This document shows, piece by piece, positions 17,303-26,523 of a DNA stretch of 47,819 bases (its first letter is position 1; every line of letters begins with the position of its first letter). Position numbers and translations under genes: made by a program. The stretch lies in the NCBI RefSeq assembly GCF_012641515.1, contig NZ_JABAHY010000019.1, forward strand, positions 1-47,819, read 5' to 3'. The notes under the pieces are model-generated. The model searched no databases, was not told where the DNA came from, and saw nothing but the letters and a program-made list of their open reading frames with translations. The stretch comes from Nesterenkonia sedimenti. GTDB taxonomy: Bacteria; Actinomycetota; Actinomycetes; Actinomycetales; Micrococcaceae.

Positions 17303-19225
17303 TCAGTTGCCCATGGTCGCGGACCACGCAGAATGAAGCTTGGAGAAGTAACCGCCGGCGTCGATGAGCTCCTGTGGGGAGCCATCCTCAACCACCTGAC
17401 CCTCGTCGATCACCAGCACCCGGTCGGCAATTGAGACCGTGGAGAGCCGGTGGGCGATGATCAGCGCAGTCCGGTTGCCCAGCAACCGCTCCAGTCCCTG
17501 CTGGACCAGCTGCTCACTGGGCAGGTCCAGAGAAGAGGTCGCCTCATCCAGGATCAGCACTGCGGGATCGGCCAGGAAGGCCCGGGCGAAGGAGACCAGC
17601 TGACGCTGACCCGCCGAGATCCGGCCACCGCGTTTATTCACATCGGTGTCGTAACCCTCGGGCAGGCCCATGATGAACTCATGGGCGCCCACGGCCTTGG
17701 CCGCGGCGATGATCTCATCCTCGGTAGCCTCCGGACGCGAGAGCGCAATATTCTCCCGGATCGAACCGGAGAACAGGAAGGCCTCCTGGGTCACCATCGC
17801 CACATGCCGGTGATGGTCATCCTCGGATAGTTCGCGAAGCTCCACCCCGTCGAGGGTCAGCGAACCGGAGGTGACATCGTAGAACCGGGCCAACAGCTTG
17901 ACCAGAGTGGACTTCCCAGCACCGGTACGCCCCACCACGGCCACGGTCTGACCAGCTGGGATATGCAGATCCAGCTGTTTCATGACCACCGGGCCGTCAT
18001 CGCTGTATTTGAACTCCGCATCGGTGAACTCAATATCACCGGCGCAGTCCTCGAGCCGCTGCGGGCTCTTCACCTGCCGGACCTTCGGGGTCTCCTCCAG
18101 CAGACCGGAGACCTTCTCCAGGGCAGCAGTTGCCGACTGCAGGGAGTTGTAGAACATCGCGATCATATCCAGCGGCTGGAAAACCCGCTTGGTGGCCAGC
18201 ACAATACCCAGCAGCAGCCCGGCGCCGAGGTCACCCTCCAGCACCCGGAAACCACCCCAGAGCAGTACGGCGGCCACAGCGAGGTTGCCGATGAGCATCA
18301 GCCCCGGCTGCAGCACCCCGAAGAGCCCGATGGAGCGGACCATGTCATCGCGGTAGATCTTGGCCAGTTTGCGGTACTGCCGCGACCTTGCGTCCTCGCG
18401 GCGGAAGGCCTGCACCGCGCGGATACCGGTCATGGACTCCACGAAGTGCACGATCATCCGTGCCGAGGAGATGCGGGTGCGCCGGTAGGCGACCTCAGCA
18501 TTTTTCTGATACCAGCGGCCCAGGAAGATGATCGGCACCACCGCGGCCAGCAGCACCAGTCCGGAGCGGAAATCGCTGATCCAGATGTAGATGGTGGTGA
18601 AGAGCATGAACATCAGGCCCTGCACCAGCTGGTTGACCCCGCCGTCGAGCAGTTCTCGCAGCGCCTCCAGGTCAGAGGTCTGCCGTGAGATCACCTTCCC
18701 GGAGGTGTAGTCCTCATGGAAGTCCAGACTCAGCGCCTGGGTCTTGCGGAAGACCTCATCGCGCAGTTTGTACAGCATGGCCTGGGAGGCCTCGGCAGTC
18801 ATCCGGGTGTACCAGTAGAGCAGCACACCGGCGGTGACCGCGCAGAGCAGATACAGCAGAGCAGGCACCCAGAGGCCGGCGGAGTCACCGTCCATCAGCC
18901 GGGGCAGACCCCAGTCGATGGCCAGACCACCGGCGATGAACGGCGTTGCCGCTTGAGCGCCCTGAGAGACGACGACGGCGATCGCGGTCAACAGCAGTTT
19001 GCCGCGCACTCCAGCCGAGGCCCGCCACAGCAGGGAGAGGGAGCGACGGCGGATGAACTTCCGCTCAGCCTTGGTGAAGGTGACATCCTCCTCGGCGGAG
19101 GTGCCCCGCAGATGGGCGAACTCATCCTCATCCCGCGGCGGGGTGATCTTGGAGAGGTCCAGGGCGGCAGTATCGGTGAAGTGGGCGTCGTCGACGTTTG
19201 CGGTACGGCCGTTGCGCTCGCTCAT
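17303..19225 (-). CDS. ABC exporter half-transporter, catalytic partner
   Basis: The 640-aa protein has an N-terminal six-helix exporter domain and a C-terminal ATPase. Walker A is intact (VGRTGAGKSTLVKLL), Walker B ends in the catalytic Glu (VLILDEATSSLD), and the H-loop is IIAHRLST. Its own signature motif is degenerate (ISAGQ instead of LSGGQ). In a heterodimer its Walker sites would pair with the canonical LSGGQ of the partner to form the active site. The ATG overlaps the partner's stop by 4 bp. Related pairs export lipids or drugs; no substrate is evident. Confidence 0.9.
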   Translation of the reverse strand: MSERNGRTANVDDAHFTDTAALDLSKITPPRDEDEFAHLRGTSAEEDVTFTKAERKFIRRRSLSLLWRASAGVRGKLLLTAIAVVVSQGAQAATPFIAGGLAIDWGLPRLMDGDSAGLWVPALLYLLCAVTAGVLLYWYTRMTAEASQAMLYKLRDEVFRKTQALSLDFHEDYTSGKVISRQTSDLEALRELLDGGVNQLVQGLMFMLFTTIYIWISDFRSGLVLLAAVVPIIFLGRWYQKNAEVAYRRTRISSARMIVHFVESMTGIRAVQAFRREDARSRQYRKLAKIYRDDMVRSIGLFGVLQPGLMLIGNLAVAAVLLWGGFRVLEGDLGAGLLLGIVLATKRVFQPLDMIAMFYNSLQSATAALEKVSGLLEETPKVRQVKSPQRLEDCAGDIEFTDAEFKYSDDGPVVMKQLDLHIPAGQTVAVVGRTGAGKSTLVKLLARFYDVTSGSLTLDGVELRELSEDDHHRHVAMVTQEAFLFSGSIRENIALSRPEATEDEIIAAAKAVGAHEFIMGLPEGYDTDVNKRGGRISAGQRQLVSFARAFLADPAVLILDEATSSLDLPSEQLVQQGLERLLGNRTALIIAHRLSTVSIADRVLVIDEGQVVEDGSPQELIDAGGYFSKLHSAWSATMGN

Positions 19226-21177
19226 TTGGTCACCTCCGTATTCGCGCTGACCGCCGGATCTGCGGCTTCGCCTTGATCCTCATCCGCGGGGATGGCGTCC
19301 ATGAGGTCCTGGCTCTCGGGGGGAGTGGGTTTCATAATCCTGGAGTAGATGGCGCTGCGTTCGAGCAGTTCGGTGTGGGTGCCGACATCGGCGATCCGTC
19401 CTTCATGCAGCACTGCGACCCGATCAGCCAGGGCCACCGTGGAGGGCCGGTGGGCGATGATCAGCGTGGTGGTCCCGTCCAGGACCTCGCGCAGCCGGGC
19501 GGTGACCCGCTCCTCAGTGCGCACATCCAAGGCGGAGAGCGGATCATCCAGCAGCAGGACTGAGGGTTTGGCGGCGATGGCCCGGGACAGTGCCAGACGC
19601 TGACGCTGACCGCCGGAGAGGCTCAGCCCCTCCTCACCGATCCGGGTCTCCAGGGACTCCGGCAGCTCGCGGACGAACTCCGCATCGGCAGTGTGCAGGG
19701 CCTCGTCGAGAATCTCGTCCAGCTGATCCCTGGAGGGGGCGCGATCGCGGCTGGGGTGAGCGGGATCGTCGTCGTCGCGCTGGTGTGAAGTCCCCAGCAG
19801 CACATTGGACTTCACCGTGGTGGAGAACAGGGTGGGATCCTCGAAGGCCACGGCGACCCTAGAGCGCAGATCCGGCAGGCTGTAGTCACGGACATCGACG
19901 CCGTCGATCCGCACAGTGCCTGAGGTGACGTCATAGAGCCGGGGAACCAGATTCAGCAGGGTCGAGGTTCCGCCACCGGTGGCCGAGACCAGGGCCATCG
20001 TCTCCCCGGGTTCGATCCGCAGATTGGCCCCGCGGATGAGGTCCTCGGCCGCATCGGGGTAGCGGAAGTGGACATCCTCCAACTCCACCAGGCCCTTCTC
20101 GGCCGCGGTCTTGGGTTCGGCGGGGGAGACGATATCGGGTTCGACATCCATCACATCGATATGCCGGTCGATACTGGTTTTGGCCATGAAGACCATACCG
20201 ATGAGCATGCCGATACCCTCAATGGGCTGTTTGAGCACCACGGCCATGGCGAAGAACCCGGCCAATGCACCGGCAGTGAGATCACCCTGGCCTGCGAGGT
20301 AGAGGCCAGTGAAGATACACGCGGCCAGCACACCCTCGGGCAGCAGCACCATCAGCATCTGGAACTTCGCCAGGGTCCGCATCTTCGAAACCTCGAGGTC
20401 GCGTAGGGTCGCGGCCTCCTCCTTGAAGCTGGAGCGGGCCCAGTCACCGCGGCCGAAGGCCTTCAGCACACGGATGCCGTGGACCGATTCCTCCACCTTG
20501 GTGGCGACCTCACCGGCCTGGTCCTGGGCGGAGCGGGAGTAGTGGACGAATTTGCGGCGGAAGGCCGGCCCCAGGGCGATGACCGGAACGGCCGCGCAGA
20601 GGAAGAGTGCGGCCAGGGTCGGGGACCAGCTGAACATCACACCGATGCCGACCAGAACCGTAATTGAGGAGGTCAGCAGCATCAGCGAGCCGAAGGCGAA
20701 AAACCGCCGGAGCATATTGAGATCGGCGATCGCGCGGGACTGCAGCTGACCTGCCTCCCAGGCGCCGTGGAAGGCTGCCGACTGTCCCACCAGCCGCTCG
20801 AAGAGGCTGACCCGCATATTGGTCTCAGCATCGGAGGCCGGGGGGATCACAAAGAAACGGCGCAGGAAGACGAAGATCGCTTCCAGAACACCCAGACCGA
20901 GCACGACGGCGAAGGCGGTCCAGACCACTGCAGCGGCAGCGCCTTCGGCTTCGATGTCATCGACCAGTCCGCCCAGAACCACCGGGATTGAAAGCGCAAT
21001 GATGCCAGCAGCGATGGCGGCAAGCATGCCGAAGAACCACCGCAGTTTCAGGCCTTCAAGGTAGGGGACCAGCCGTTTCAGCGCCTCGATGAGGCTGCGC
21101 TGCTGGCCGCGTTCATAACGCTGGCGTGCAGCCCGCTCCTGGGCGCCAGGAGCCCCCTTCTGCTCAGATTGTTGCAT
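19222..21177 (-). CDS. ABC exporter half-transporter with degenerate ATP site
   Basis: The 651-aa exporter subunit has six predicted helices and an ATPase domain. The Walker A reads SATGGGTSTLL: the essential Lys is Thr at residue 404, and the usual leading Gly is Ala. Walker B ends LLLDD, with Asp in place of catalytic Glu. The signature LSGGQRQRLALSRA is canonical. This is the non-catalytic half of an asymmetric heterodimer with the gene downstream. Loss of both Lys and Glu is more extreme than in well-known heterodimers such as TM287/288, where mainly the Glu is lost. It is 50 bp from the metallophosphoesterase gene upstream. Confidence 0.9.
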   Translation of the reverse strand: MQQSEQKGAPGAQERAARQRYERGQQRSLIEALKRLVPYLEGLKLRWFFGMLAAIAAGIIALSIPVVLGGLVDDIEAEGAAAAVVWTAFAVVLGLGVLEAIFVFLRRFFVIPPASDAETNMRVSLFERLVGQSAAFHGAWEAGQLQSRAIADLNMLRRFFAFGSLMLLTSSITVLVGIGVMFSWSPTLAALFLCAAVPVIALGPAFRRKFVHYSRSAQDQAGEVATKVEESVHGIRVLKAFGRGDWARSSFKEEAATLRDLEVSKMRTLAKFQMLMVLLPEGVLAACIFTGLYLAGQGDLTAGALAGFFAMAVVLKQPIEGIGMLIGMVFMAKTSIDRHIDVMDVEPDIVSPAEPKTAAEKGLVELEDVHFRYPDAAEDLIRGANLRIEPGETMALVSATGGGTSTLLNLVPRLYDVTSGTVRIDGVDVRDYSLPDLRSRVAVAFEDPTLFSTTVKSNVLLGTSHQRDDDDPAHPSRDRAPSRDQLDEILDEALHTADAEFVRELPESLETRIGEEGLSLSGGQRQRLALSRAIAAKPSVLLLDDPLSALDVRTEERVTARLREVLDGTTTLIIAHRPSTVALADRVAVLHEGRIADVGTHTELLERSAIYSRIMKPTPPESQDLMDAIPADEDQGEAADPAVSANTEVTK

Positions 21178-21227
21178 ATCGCAACTACTTTACTCGTAGG
21201 AGATGATGAGCACCAAAATACCCTAGG

Positions 21228-22166
21228 TCACTGGGGCAGGACTGTGAGCAGTGTCGCCTCCGGCGGGCAGAAAAGCCGGATAGGCGCCTTGGCCGAGGTG
21301 CCCAGACCGGCTGAGACATGCACTGTGGTGACTCCGCCGTCGGCACGGCGAATCGTATGCAGCCCTTTGGCGTGCTGGGTGGGCAGATCACAGTTGGTGA
21401 CCAATGCCCGCTCGCCGGGCAGGCAGACCTGGCCGCCGTGGGTATGGCCGGCGAAGACCAGATCAGCGCCGGCATCGGCGAAGGTCTCCAGGGTCCGGCG
21501 TACCGGGGCGTGGGTGACTCCCAGCCGGAGATCCGGGGCGGGGGTAGTCTCACCCTCGTCCTGTTCAGTGCTGGGATGGTCAGTACTGGGCCAGCCGGAG
21601 AACTCATCGAGATCCAGATGCGGGTCATCGGTTCCGGAGAACTCGATCCGCAGGCCCGCGATCTCCGCGGCCGAATGGGCATTGGTGAGATTCGCCCAGC
21701 CCGCCCGGCCGAAAGCACCGAAGAGCTCCTCAGTGGGCAGAGTCTGTGCCTCCGGGTGCAGGGTCGAGGGCCCCTTGAAGTACTTCAGGGGGTTTTTGAA
21801 CCGTGGGGCGTAGTAGTCATTTGATCCCGGAACAAAACAGCCCGGGAACTGCAGCAGTGGCTCCAGAGTCTCCAGCACCTCGGGCACCGCCTGAGCGTGG
21901 GAAAGGTTATCCCCGGTGTTGACCACCAGATCCGGCTGCAGCTGCGCCAGGGACCGAACCCACTGAGACTTCTTCTGCTGGCCCGGAACATAGTGCAGAT
22001 CCGAGATATGCAACACGCGCAGCGGCGACTTCAGCCCCGGAACCCGCACCTCGGCACGTCGCAGGGTGAACCGGTTGAGCTCCACCCGGTTGGCGTAGAC
22101 CAGGGTGCCCGCTCCCAGAGCCGTCAGCGTCCCCGCGGCGGCAGCGAGCCGATAAAGCAGCGGCAC
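21228..22166 (-). CDS. Membrane-anchored metallophosphoesterase
   Basis: The 312-aa protein has an N-terminal hydrophobic segment (residues about 3-25) and calcineurin-like motifs in order: LHISDLHYVPGQ, NTGDNLSH, PGSNDYYAP (in place of GNHD) and VFAGHTHGGQVCLPG. These bind a two-metal centre. The family acts on phosphomonoesters or diesters, often at the membrane; the substrate is unknown. The start lies 2 bp after the PBP stop, so the two genes are translationally linked, and the pairing is common in actinobacteria. Confidence 0.88.
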   Translation of the reverse strand: MPLLYRLAAAAGTLTALGAGTLVYANRVELNRFTLRRAEVRVPGLKSPLRVLHISDLHYVPGQQKKSQWVRSLAQLQPDLVVNTGDNLSHAQAVPEVLETLEPLLQFPGCFVPGSNDYYAPRFKNPLKYFKGPSTLHPEAQTLPTEELFGAFGRAGWANLTNAHSAAEIAGLRIEFSGTDDPHLDLDEFSGWPSTDHPSTEQDEGETTPAPDLRLGVTHAPVRRTLETFADAGADLVFAGHTHGGQVCLPGERALVTNCDLPTQHAKGLHTIRRADGGVTTVHVSAGLGTSAKAPIRLFCPPEATLLTVLPQ

Positions 22167-22168
22167 CG

Positions 22169-24406
22169 TCAGTCGTCATCGTCGTCGTCGCCGTTGTCAT
22201 CGCTGTCGCTGGAGCCGCCGCCGGTGCCACCCATATTGGAGAAGGCGTAGCGGCTGGTGTCGCGGCGATTGTCGAACGGCGAATCATCGGCTTCAGGGAA
22301 GTCACCGGTGTCGTAGTTGCCTGCGACCTCGCGCATGTAGTCGTACCAGAACGGGAAGGCCACCGAGGATGCGTACTGGTCGGTGGGCACGTTGCCGTTG
22401 GCCCAGAGGCTGGTGTCGTCACCGGGGCGGGCGATGTAAGCACCGGTGGAGATGCCCTCGGTGAAGCCCTGGAAGGACATCGCGGAGACCGACTCATGGG
22501 TACCGGTCTTACCGGCCATCGGGAACGGCGGATCGTCGTCGAGCTGCTCGACGTAGGCGTTAGTCTCGGCGATATTGATCATCGTGTCGTTGACCTGGGC
22601 CACGATATCGGGGTCGATGGCCTGCTCACAGTTGATGCCGGGGACCTCGTACTCGGTGCCCTGGGCGTCGGTGACCGACTCCAGAACCCGCTCCTCGCAG
22701 ACCTCACCGTCATTGGCGAATGCGGCGTAGGCGCGGTTCATCACCATCGGAGTGACCGTGGCGGTACCCATGATGAAGGAGGGGGTGTCCGGACGCAGTC
22801 CGCCGTAGTCGTCCAGGGCGTTGAAGCCCTCGATGCCCAGCCGGTTGGTGACATCGGTGATGGCGCAGAGGTCCATGTCATAGGCGGTTGCCACCGTGGC
22901 GGTGTTGATCGAGTAGTAGAGACCGAAGTCGATCGACATCTCACGTTCGGTGTCGTCGATGACGTTGTTGATCTCCCAGTGCTCTTGATCGTCCTCAGGG
23001 AGCAGGGTCACCGAGCCGCCGTCCATACAGCTGGCGTCCCACTCCTCGTAGTACTCGTACTCATCCCGCCAGGCTTCGACACGGTCATCCATATCGCCGC
23101 CCTCTTCGATCCAGGCAGCTGCCACGAAGGGTTTGATCACCGAGCCGCCGGGGAAACCGATACCGCCGCTGTGCGACTGGCCGGCGTTGAAGTTCATTGA
23201 GGTCGCGCCGCCGTCCTCAGCCTCTTCACTGGGGTCGTAGCGGGTGGACTGGGCCATGGCCAGCACATTGCCGGTGCCAGGCTCCTGGGAGTTGATCACA
23301 GCCACCGCACCAGTGCCGTCGGGCCGGTGCTCCATGGCAGTGGCCTCGGCCTGCTCCTGCAGCTCAGCGTCCAGTGTGGTCACGATGTTCAGGCCACCGC
23401 GGTGCAGCAGCCGCTCGCGGTCCTCACGGGTCTCGCCGAAGGTCTCATCGGTGAGGATCTCCTGCTCCACGTAGTCGCAGAAGTAATTGGCCCAGGAGGT
23501 GGACATGCAGCCGGAGTCAAGGCTCGGCCGTTCCTCAGCAGGGATCACACCGAGATCGGAGTTGACGGCTTCCTCGTACTCCTCCTCGGTGATGAAGCCC
23601 TGCCGGAGCATAGTGCCCAGCACCACATTGCGGCGTTCCATGGCGAGATCAGGGTTCTCGATGGGGTGGTAGGTGTTCGGGGCCTGCACCATCCCGGCCA
23701 GCACTGCCGACTGCTGGATGTCCAGTTCGGATGCCGGGACACCCCAGTAGTACTGGGCTGCGGCTTCCACGCCGTAGTTGCGTCCGCCGAGCTGGATGAT
23801 GTTGAGATATCCCTCGATGATCTCTTCTTTGGTCATCTCCTGCTCAATGGCCACGGCCAGCTTCATCTCGCGCAGCTTGTCCGCATAGGTCTTCTCCTGG
23901 GCGAAAGCACCCAGGATGGGTCCGTCACCGCGGACCACAGAAGCGTTGTTCAGCACATTGTTGACGTACTGCATGGTCAGGGTGGATGCACCCTGCTGTC
24001 TGGAGCTGGTCAGGGTGATGACCGCAGCACGGGCCACACCCTGGGCGTCGACGCCGCCGTGATCGTAGAAGCGCTCATCCTCAATGGCGATGATCGCGTC
24101 CTTCATATCCTGCGAGATCTCGTCATAGCTGACCGGCTCGCGGTTCTCGGCGAAGAAGGTGGCGATGACAGTCTCGCCGTCGTTGGCGTAAATACGCGAG
24201 GGCGTAGACATCGGCTCCTCGCTCAGCTCAGCCGGGATCTCCTCAAGGATGTCGCTGCCTGCAGATGCAGCGGCGCCGCCGGTTGCGGCCAGCGGAAAGA
24301 CCAGGCCAGCGCCCAGCAGTCCGCAGAGGGCGGCCACCCCCAGGAACGACATGATTTTGCCCACGGTGGTAGCCGTGTCAAAAAGGGGGGATTTCCGAGG
24401 AGCCAT
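22169..24406 (-). CDS. Bifunctional class A penicillin-binding protein (PonA-like)
   Basis: The 745-aa protein polymerises and cross-links peptidoglycan outside the membrane. An N-terminal membrane segment (about 17-45) is followed by the GT51 glycosyltransferase domain with AIEDERFYDHGGVD near 107-120 and RQQGASTLTMQYVNN. The transpeptidase domain has Ser422-VIK425, the YSINTA motif at 499-501 and KTG at 633-635. The C-terminus ends in a Gly/Ser/Asp-rich tail with a run of Asp. No PASTA repeats were seen. It heads a minus-strand run with the metallophosphoesterase and ABC exporter, and is divergent from the first ATP-grasp ligase. Confidence 0.94.
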   Translation of the reverse strand: MAPRKSPLFDTATTVGKIMSFLGVAALCGLLGAGLVFPLAATGGAAASAGSDILEEIPAELSEEPMSTPSRIYANDGETVIATFFAENREPVSYDEISQDMKDAIIAIEDERFYDHGGVDAQGVARAAVITLTSSRQQGASTLTMQYVNNVLNNASVVRGDGPILGAFAQEKTYADKLREMKLAVAIEQEMTKEEIIEGYLNIIQLGGRNYGVEAAAQYYWGVPASELDIQQSAVLAGMVQAPNTYHPIENPDLAMERRNVVLGTMLRQGFITEEEYEEAVNSDLGVIPAEERPSLDSGCMSTSWANYFCDYVEQEILTDETFGETREDRERLLHRGGLNIVTTLDAELQEQAEATAMEHRPDGTGAVAVINSQEPGTGNVLAMAQSTRYDPSEEAEDGGATSMNFNAGQSHSGGIGFPGGSVIKPFVAAAWIEEGGDMDDRVEAWRDEYEYYEEWDASCMDGGSVTLLPEDDQEHWEINNVIDDTEREMSIDFGLYYSINTATVATAYDMDLCAITDVTNRLGIEGFNALDDYGGLRPDTPSFIMGTATVTPMVMNRAYAAFANDGEVCEERVLESVTDAQGTEYEVPGINCEQAIDPDIVAQVNDTMINIAETNAYVEQLDDDPPFPMAGKTGTHESVSAMSFQGFTEGISTGAYIARPGDDTSLWANGNVPTDQYASSVAFPFWYDYMREVAGNYDTGDFPEADDSPFDNRRDTSRYAFSNMGGTGGGSSDSDDNGDDDDDD

Positions 24407-24479
24407 GCGATCAATGATATCGCCGCCGTCAAACCAATCTAAGCCCCATGCTCAAGTGGGGCTAGAACCCGTTAGCCTG

Positions 24480-25733
24480 ATGTTCATGAAACCAGTAGAG
24501 GCCGCCCGGCGGGCTGGATTCCAGCCGGTGATCCTGGGCACCAATATCCACGGCTACACCCACGCCCGCAGCTTCCATGAGACCTACGGTGTGAAACCGG
24601 TGATGATCGGCAAGATCAAACTGGGCTTCACCTGGGACTCGGGCATCCTCGATGTGGAGCTGCATGAAAACCTCGACGACGACGCCGAGTTCCTCCGCAT
24701 CCTCACCGAACGCGCCGAGGAGCTCACCGCCGAACGCGGGGTGCCTCTGCTGCTGGTGCCCAGCACCGACATCTATGTGGAACTTGTCACCCGGCACCGG
24801 GCGGCCCTGGAGGAGCACTTCCTGCTCAACACCCCAGAGGACTCCCTGCGACAGAAGTTCATGGACAAAGAGCGGTTTTACCAGCTGGCCTCCGAATACG
24901 GGGTGGATATCCCCGAGACCCAGGTCCATAAGGTCGGCGAACCCTTCGAGCTCGAGGTTGACCGCTTCCCGGTGATCATCAAGCCCGCCAACCCCAATGC
25001 CTGGTGGCGCAACCAGCATAAGATCGCCGGCCATCGGAAGGTCTACCGGCTCAACACCGCTGCGGAGGTCCGCGAGGTGGTCACCGCCGTGGAGGCCTCC
25101 GACTACCGCGACGGGCTGATCATCCAAGAGTTCATCCCCGGCGATGACACCAATATCTGGGATGCGGTGCTCTACCTCAACACCGAGGGCAAATGTGAGC
25201 TGGTCACCCTCGGCCGGGTCGCCCTGCAGGAGCACGAATCTCATCTGGTGGGCTCCTACACTGCGATCATCTCCCGGTTCGACGAAGCCCTGATGACCAA
25301 GTACAAGGACTTCCTCGAGGCCGTGGGCTATACCGGAGTGGCCAATGTGGACATCAAATTCGACCCCCGCGACGGCGTCTACAAGGTCATGGAGATCAAC
25401 GCGCGTCCCGGCCGCTCCAGCTACTACACCGCCCTGCTGGGACACCCCCTGATGAAATACCTCGTCGATGACCTCGTCTTCGGCAGGCGCAAGGAGCTCA
25501 CCCTCGCTAAGGGCGATGTGCTCTTCCATGTGGCCCCGCGCTACATCCTGCGCAAATACGTCACCAACCCCGAGGTCCGCGCCGAGGTCAAACGCCTCAT
25601 CAAAGCCGGTAAGGCCACGAACCCCCTGTGGTACCGCGGTGATCGCTCCCCGAAGCGGATGGCCTATCTGGCCGGCCGACACCTGCGCCAAGGGAAGAAA
25701 TACGCCGCCTCCACCTGGCGCGACGGGTTGTGA
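24480..25733 (+). CDS. ATP-grasp carboxylate-amine ligase, paralogue 1
   Basis: The 417-aa protein belongs to the predicted ATP-grasp group that includes D-aspartate ligases of peptidoglycan bridges (COG3919-like, from memory). It shows VILGTNIHGYTHARSFHE near the N-terminus, the ATP-grasp lid region with VIIKPANPNAWW, LIIQEFIPGDDTNIWD, and metal ligands in VANVDIKFDPRDG and VMEINARPGRSS. Start ATGs at 24480 or 24486 are possible; longer upstream frames overlap the divergent PBP gene. The PBP neighbour and the second paralogue suggest addition of amino acids to peptidoglycan precursors, but this is inferred. Confidence 0.82.
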   Translation: MFMKPVEAARRAGFQPVILGTNIHGYTHARSFHETYGVKPVMIGKIKLGFTWDSGILDVELHENLDDDAEFLRILTERAEELTAERGVPLLLVPSTDIYVELVTRHRAALEEHFLLNTPEDSLRQKFMDKERFYQLASEYGVDIPETQVHKVGEPFELEVDRFPVIIKPANPNAWWRNQHKIAGHRKVYRLNTAAEVREVVTAVEASDYRDGLIIQEFIPGDDTNIWDAVLYLNTEGKCELVTLGRVALQEHESHLVGSYTAIISRFDEALMTKYKDFLEAVGYTGVANVDIKFDPRDGVYKVMEINARPGRSSYYTALLGHPLMKYLVDDLVFGRRKELTLAKGDVLFHVAPRYILRKYVTNPEVRAEVKRLIKAGKATNPLWYRGDRSPKRMAYLAGRHLRQGKKYAASTWRDGL

Positions 25734-25782
25734 CATCCTCAGGGTCTCCCCGCTGCCGGGACCAGCACGGTAGGCTGATGCC

Positions 25783-25947
25783 ATGGCTGAACTGACACAG
25801 TGGGAGTACGCCACAATTCCGCTCATCATCCACAACACCAAGGGCATTCTCGACCAGTGGGGCGAGGACGGCTGGGAGCTGGTCACCGTGCTGCCCGGCC
25901 CCGACGGCAACGCCCCCGTTGCCTATCTGAAGCGCCCCAAGCAGTAA
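25783..25947 (+). CDS. DUF4177-like small protein
   Basis: A 54-aa ORF begins MAELTQWEYATIPL and continues GILDQWGEDGWELVTV, the conserved pattern of short actinobacterial DUF4177 proteins, ending YLKRPKQ. Function is unknown. It is 49 bp after the ligase gene. Its stop overlaps the Shine-Dalgarno of the RidA gene, so the two are probably coupled, a pairing seen in other actinobacteria. Confidence 0.8.
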   Translation: MAELTQWEYATIPLIIHNTKGILDQWGEDGWELVTVLPGPDGNAPVAYLKRPKQ

Positions 25948-25960
25948 GGAGCTGATCGGT

Positions 25961-26416
25961 TTGTCGCAGGTCGAAGAACGCCTCTCTGCCCTCGGGCTGA
26001 CTGTCCCCGAGGTCGTGCCGCCGGTGGCTGCCTACCAGCCCGCCGTCGTCGTCGATAATGTCGTCTACGTCTCCGGTCAGCTGCCCCTGGTCGGCGGCGA
26101 GCTGCCCGCCAAGGGCAAGGTCGGTGCCGAGGTGACCCCCGAGCAGGCCTATGAGCTGGCCCGCCAATGCGGTCTGAACCTGGTTGCCGCACTGAAGTCC
26201 GTGGTGGACCTCGACCGGGTCACCCGGATTGCGAAGGTCGGCGGCTTCGTGGCCTCCACACCCGATTTCACCGGTCAGCCGAAGGTCATCAACGGCGCCT
26301 CTGAGCTGCTCTCCGAGGCCTTCGCCGATGCCGGCACCCACGCCCGCAGCGCAGTCGGCGTTCCGGTGCTGCCGCTGGATACTCCCGTAGAAGTCGACCT
26401 GATCGCCCACCTGTGA
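25961..26416 (+). CDS. RidA/YjgF/L-PSP family protein
   Basis: The 151-aa protein starts at a TTG 9 nt after AAGGAG. It shows NVVYVSGQLPL, a long central segment, CGLNLVAALKSVVDLDRVTRIAKVGGFV and GTHARSAVGVPVLPLDTPVEVDLIA with the Arg-containing C-terminal motif. RidA proteins hydrolyse reactive enamine/imine intermediates from PLP enzymes; this longer clade is common in actinobacteria and less well characterised. It forms a pair with the DUF4177 gene. Confidence 0.88.
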   Translation: MSQVEERLSALGLTVPEVVPPVAAYQPAVVVDNVVYVSGQLPLVGGELPAKGKVGAEVTPEQAYELARQCGLNLVAALKSVVDLDRVTRIAKVGGFVASTPDFTGQPKVINGASELLSEAFADAGTHARSAVGVPVLPLDTPVEVDLIAHL

Positions 26417-26523
26417 GGTTTGACGGGCACTGGATCGGCGCTCGCATCGGTCGCTGGCCCTAGGCGGCCCGCTTCCCTCAGCTCCCTTGCCCAGCACTCC
26501 GCCAAAGCCACACAGGAATGCCC

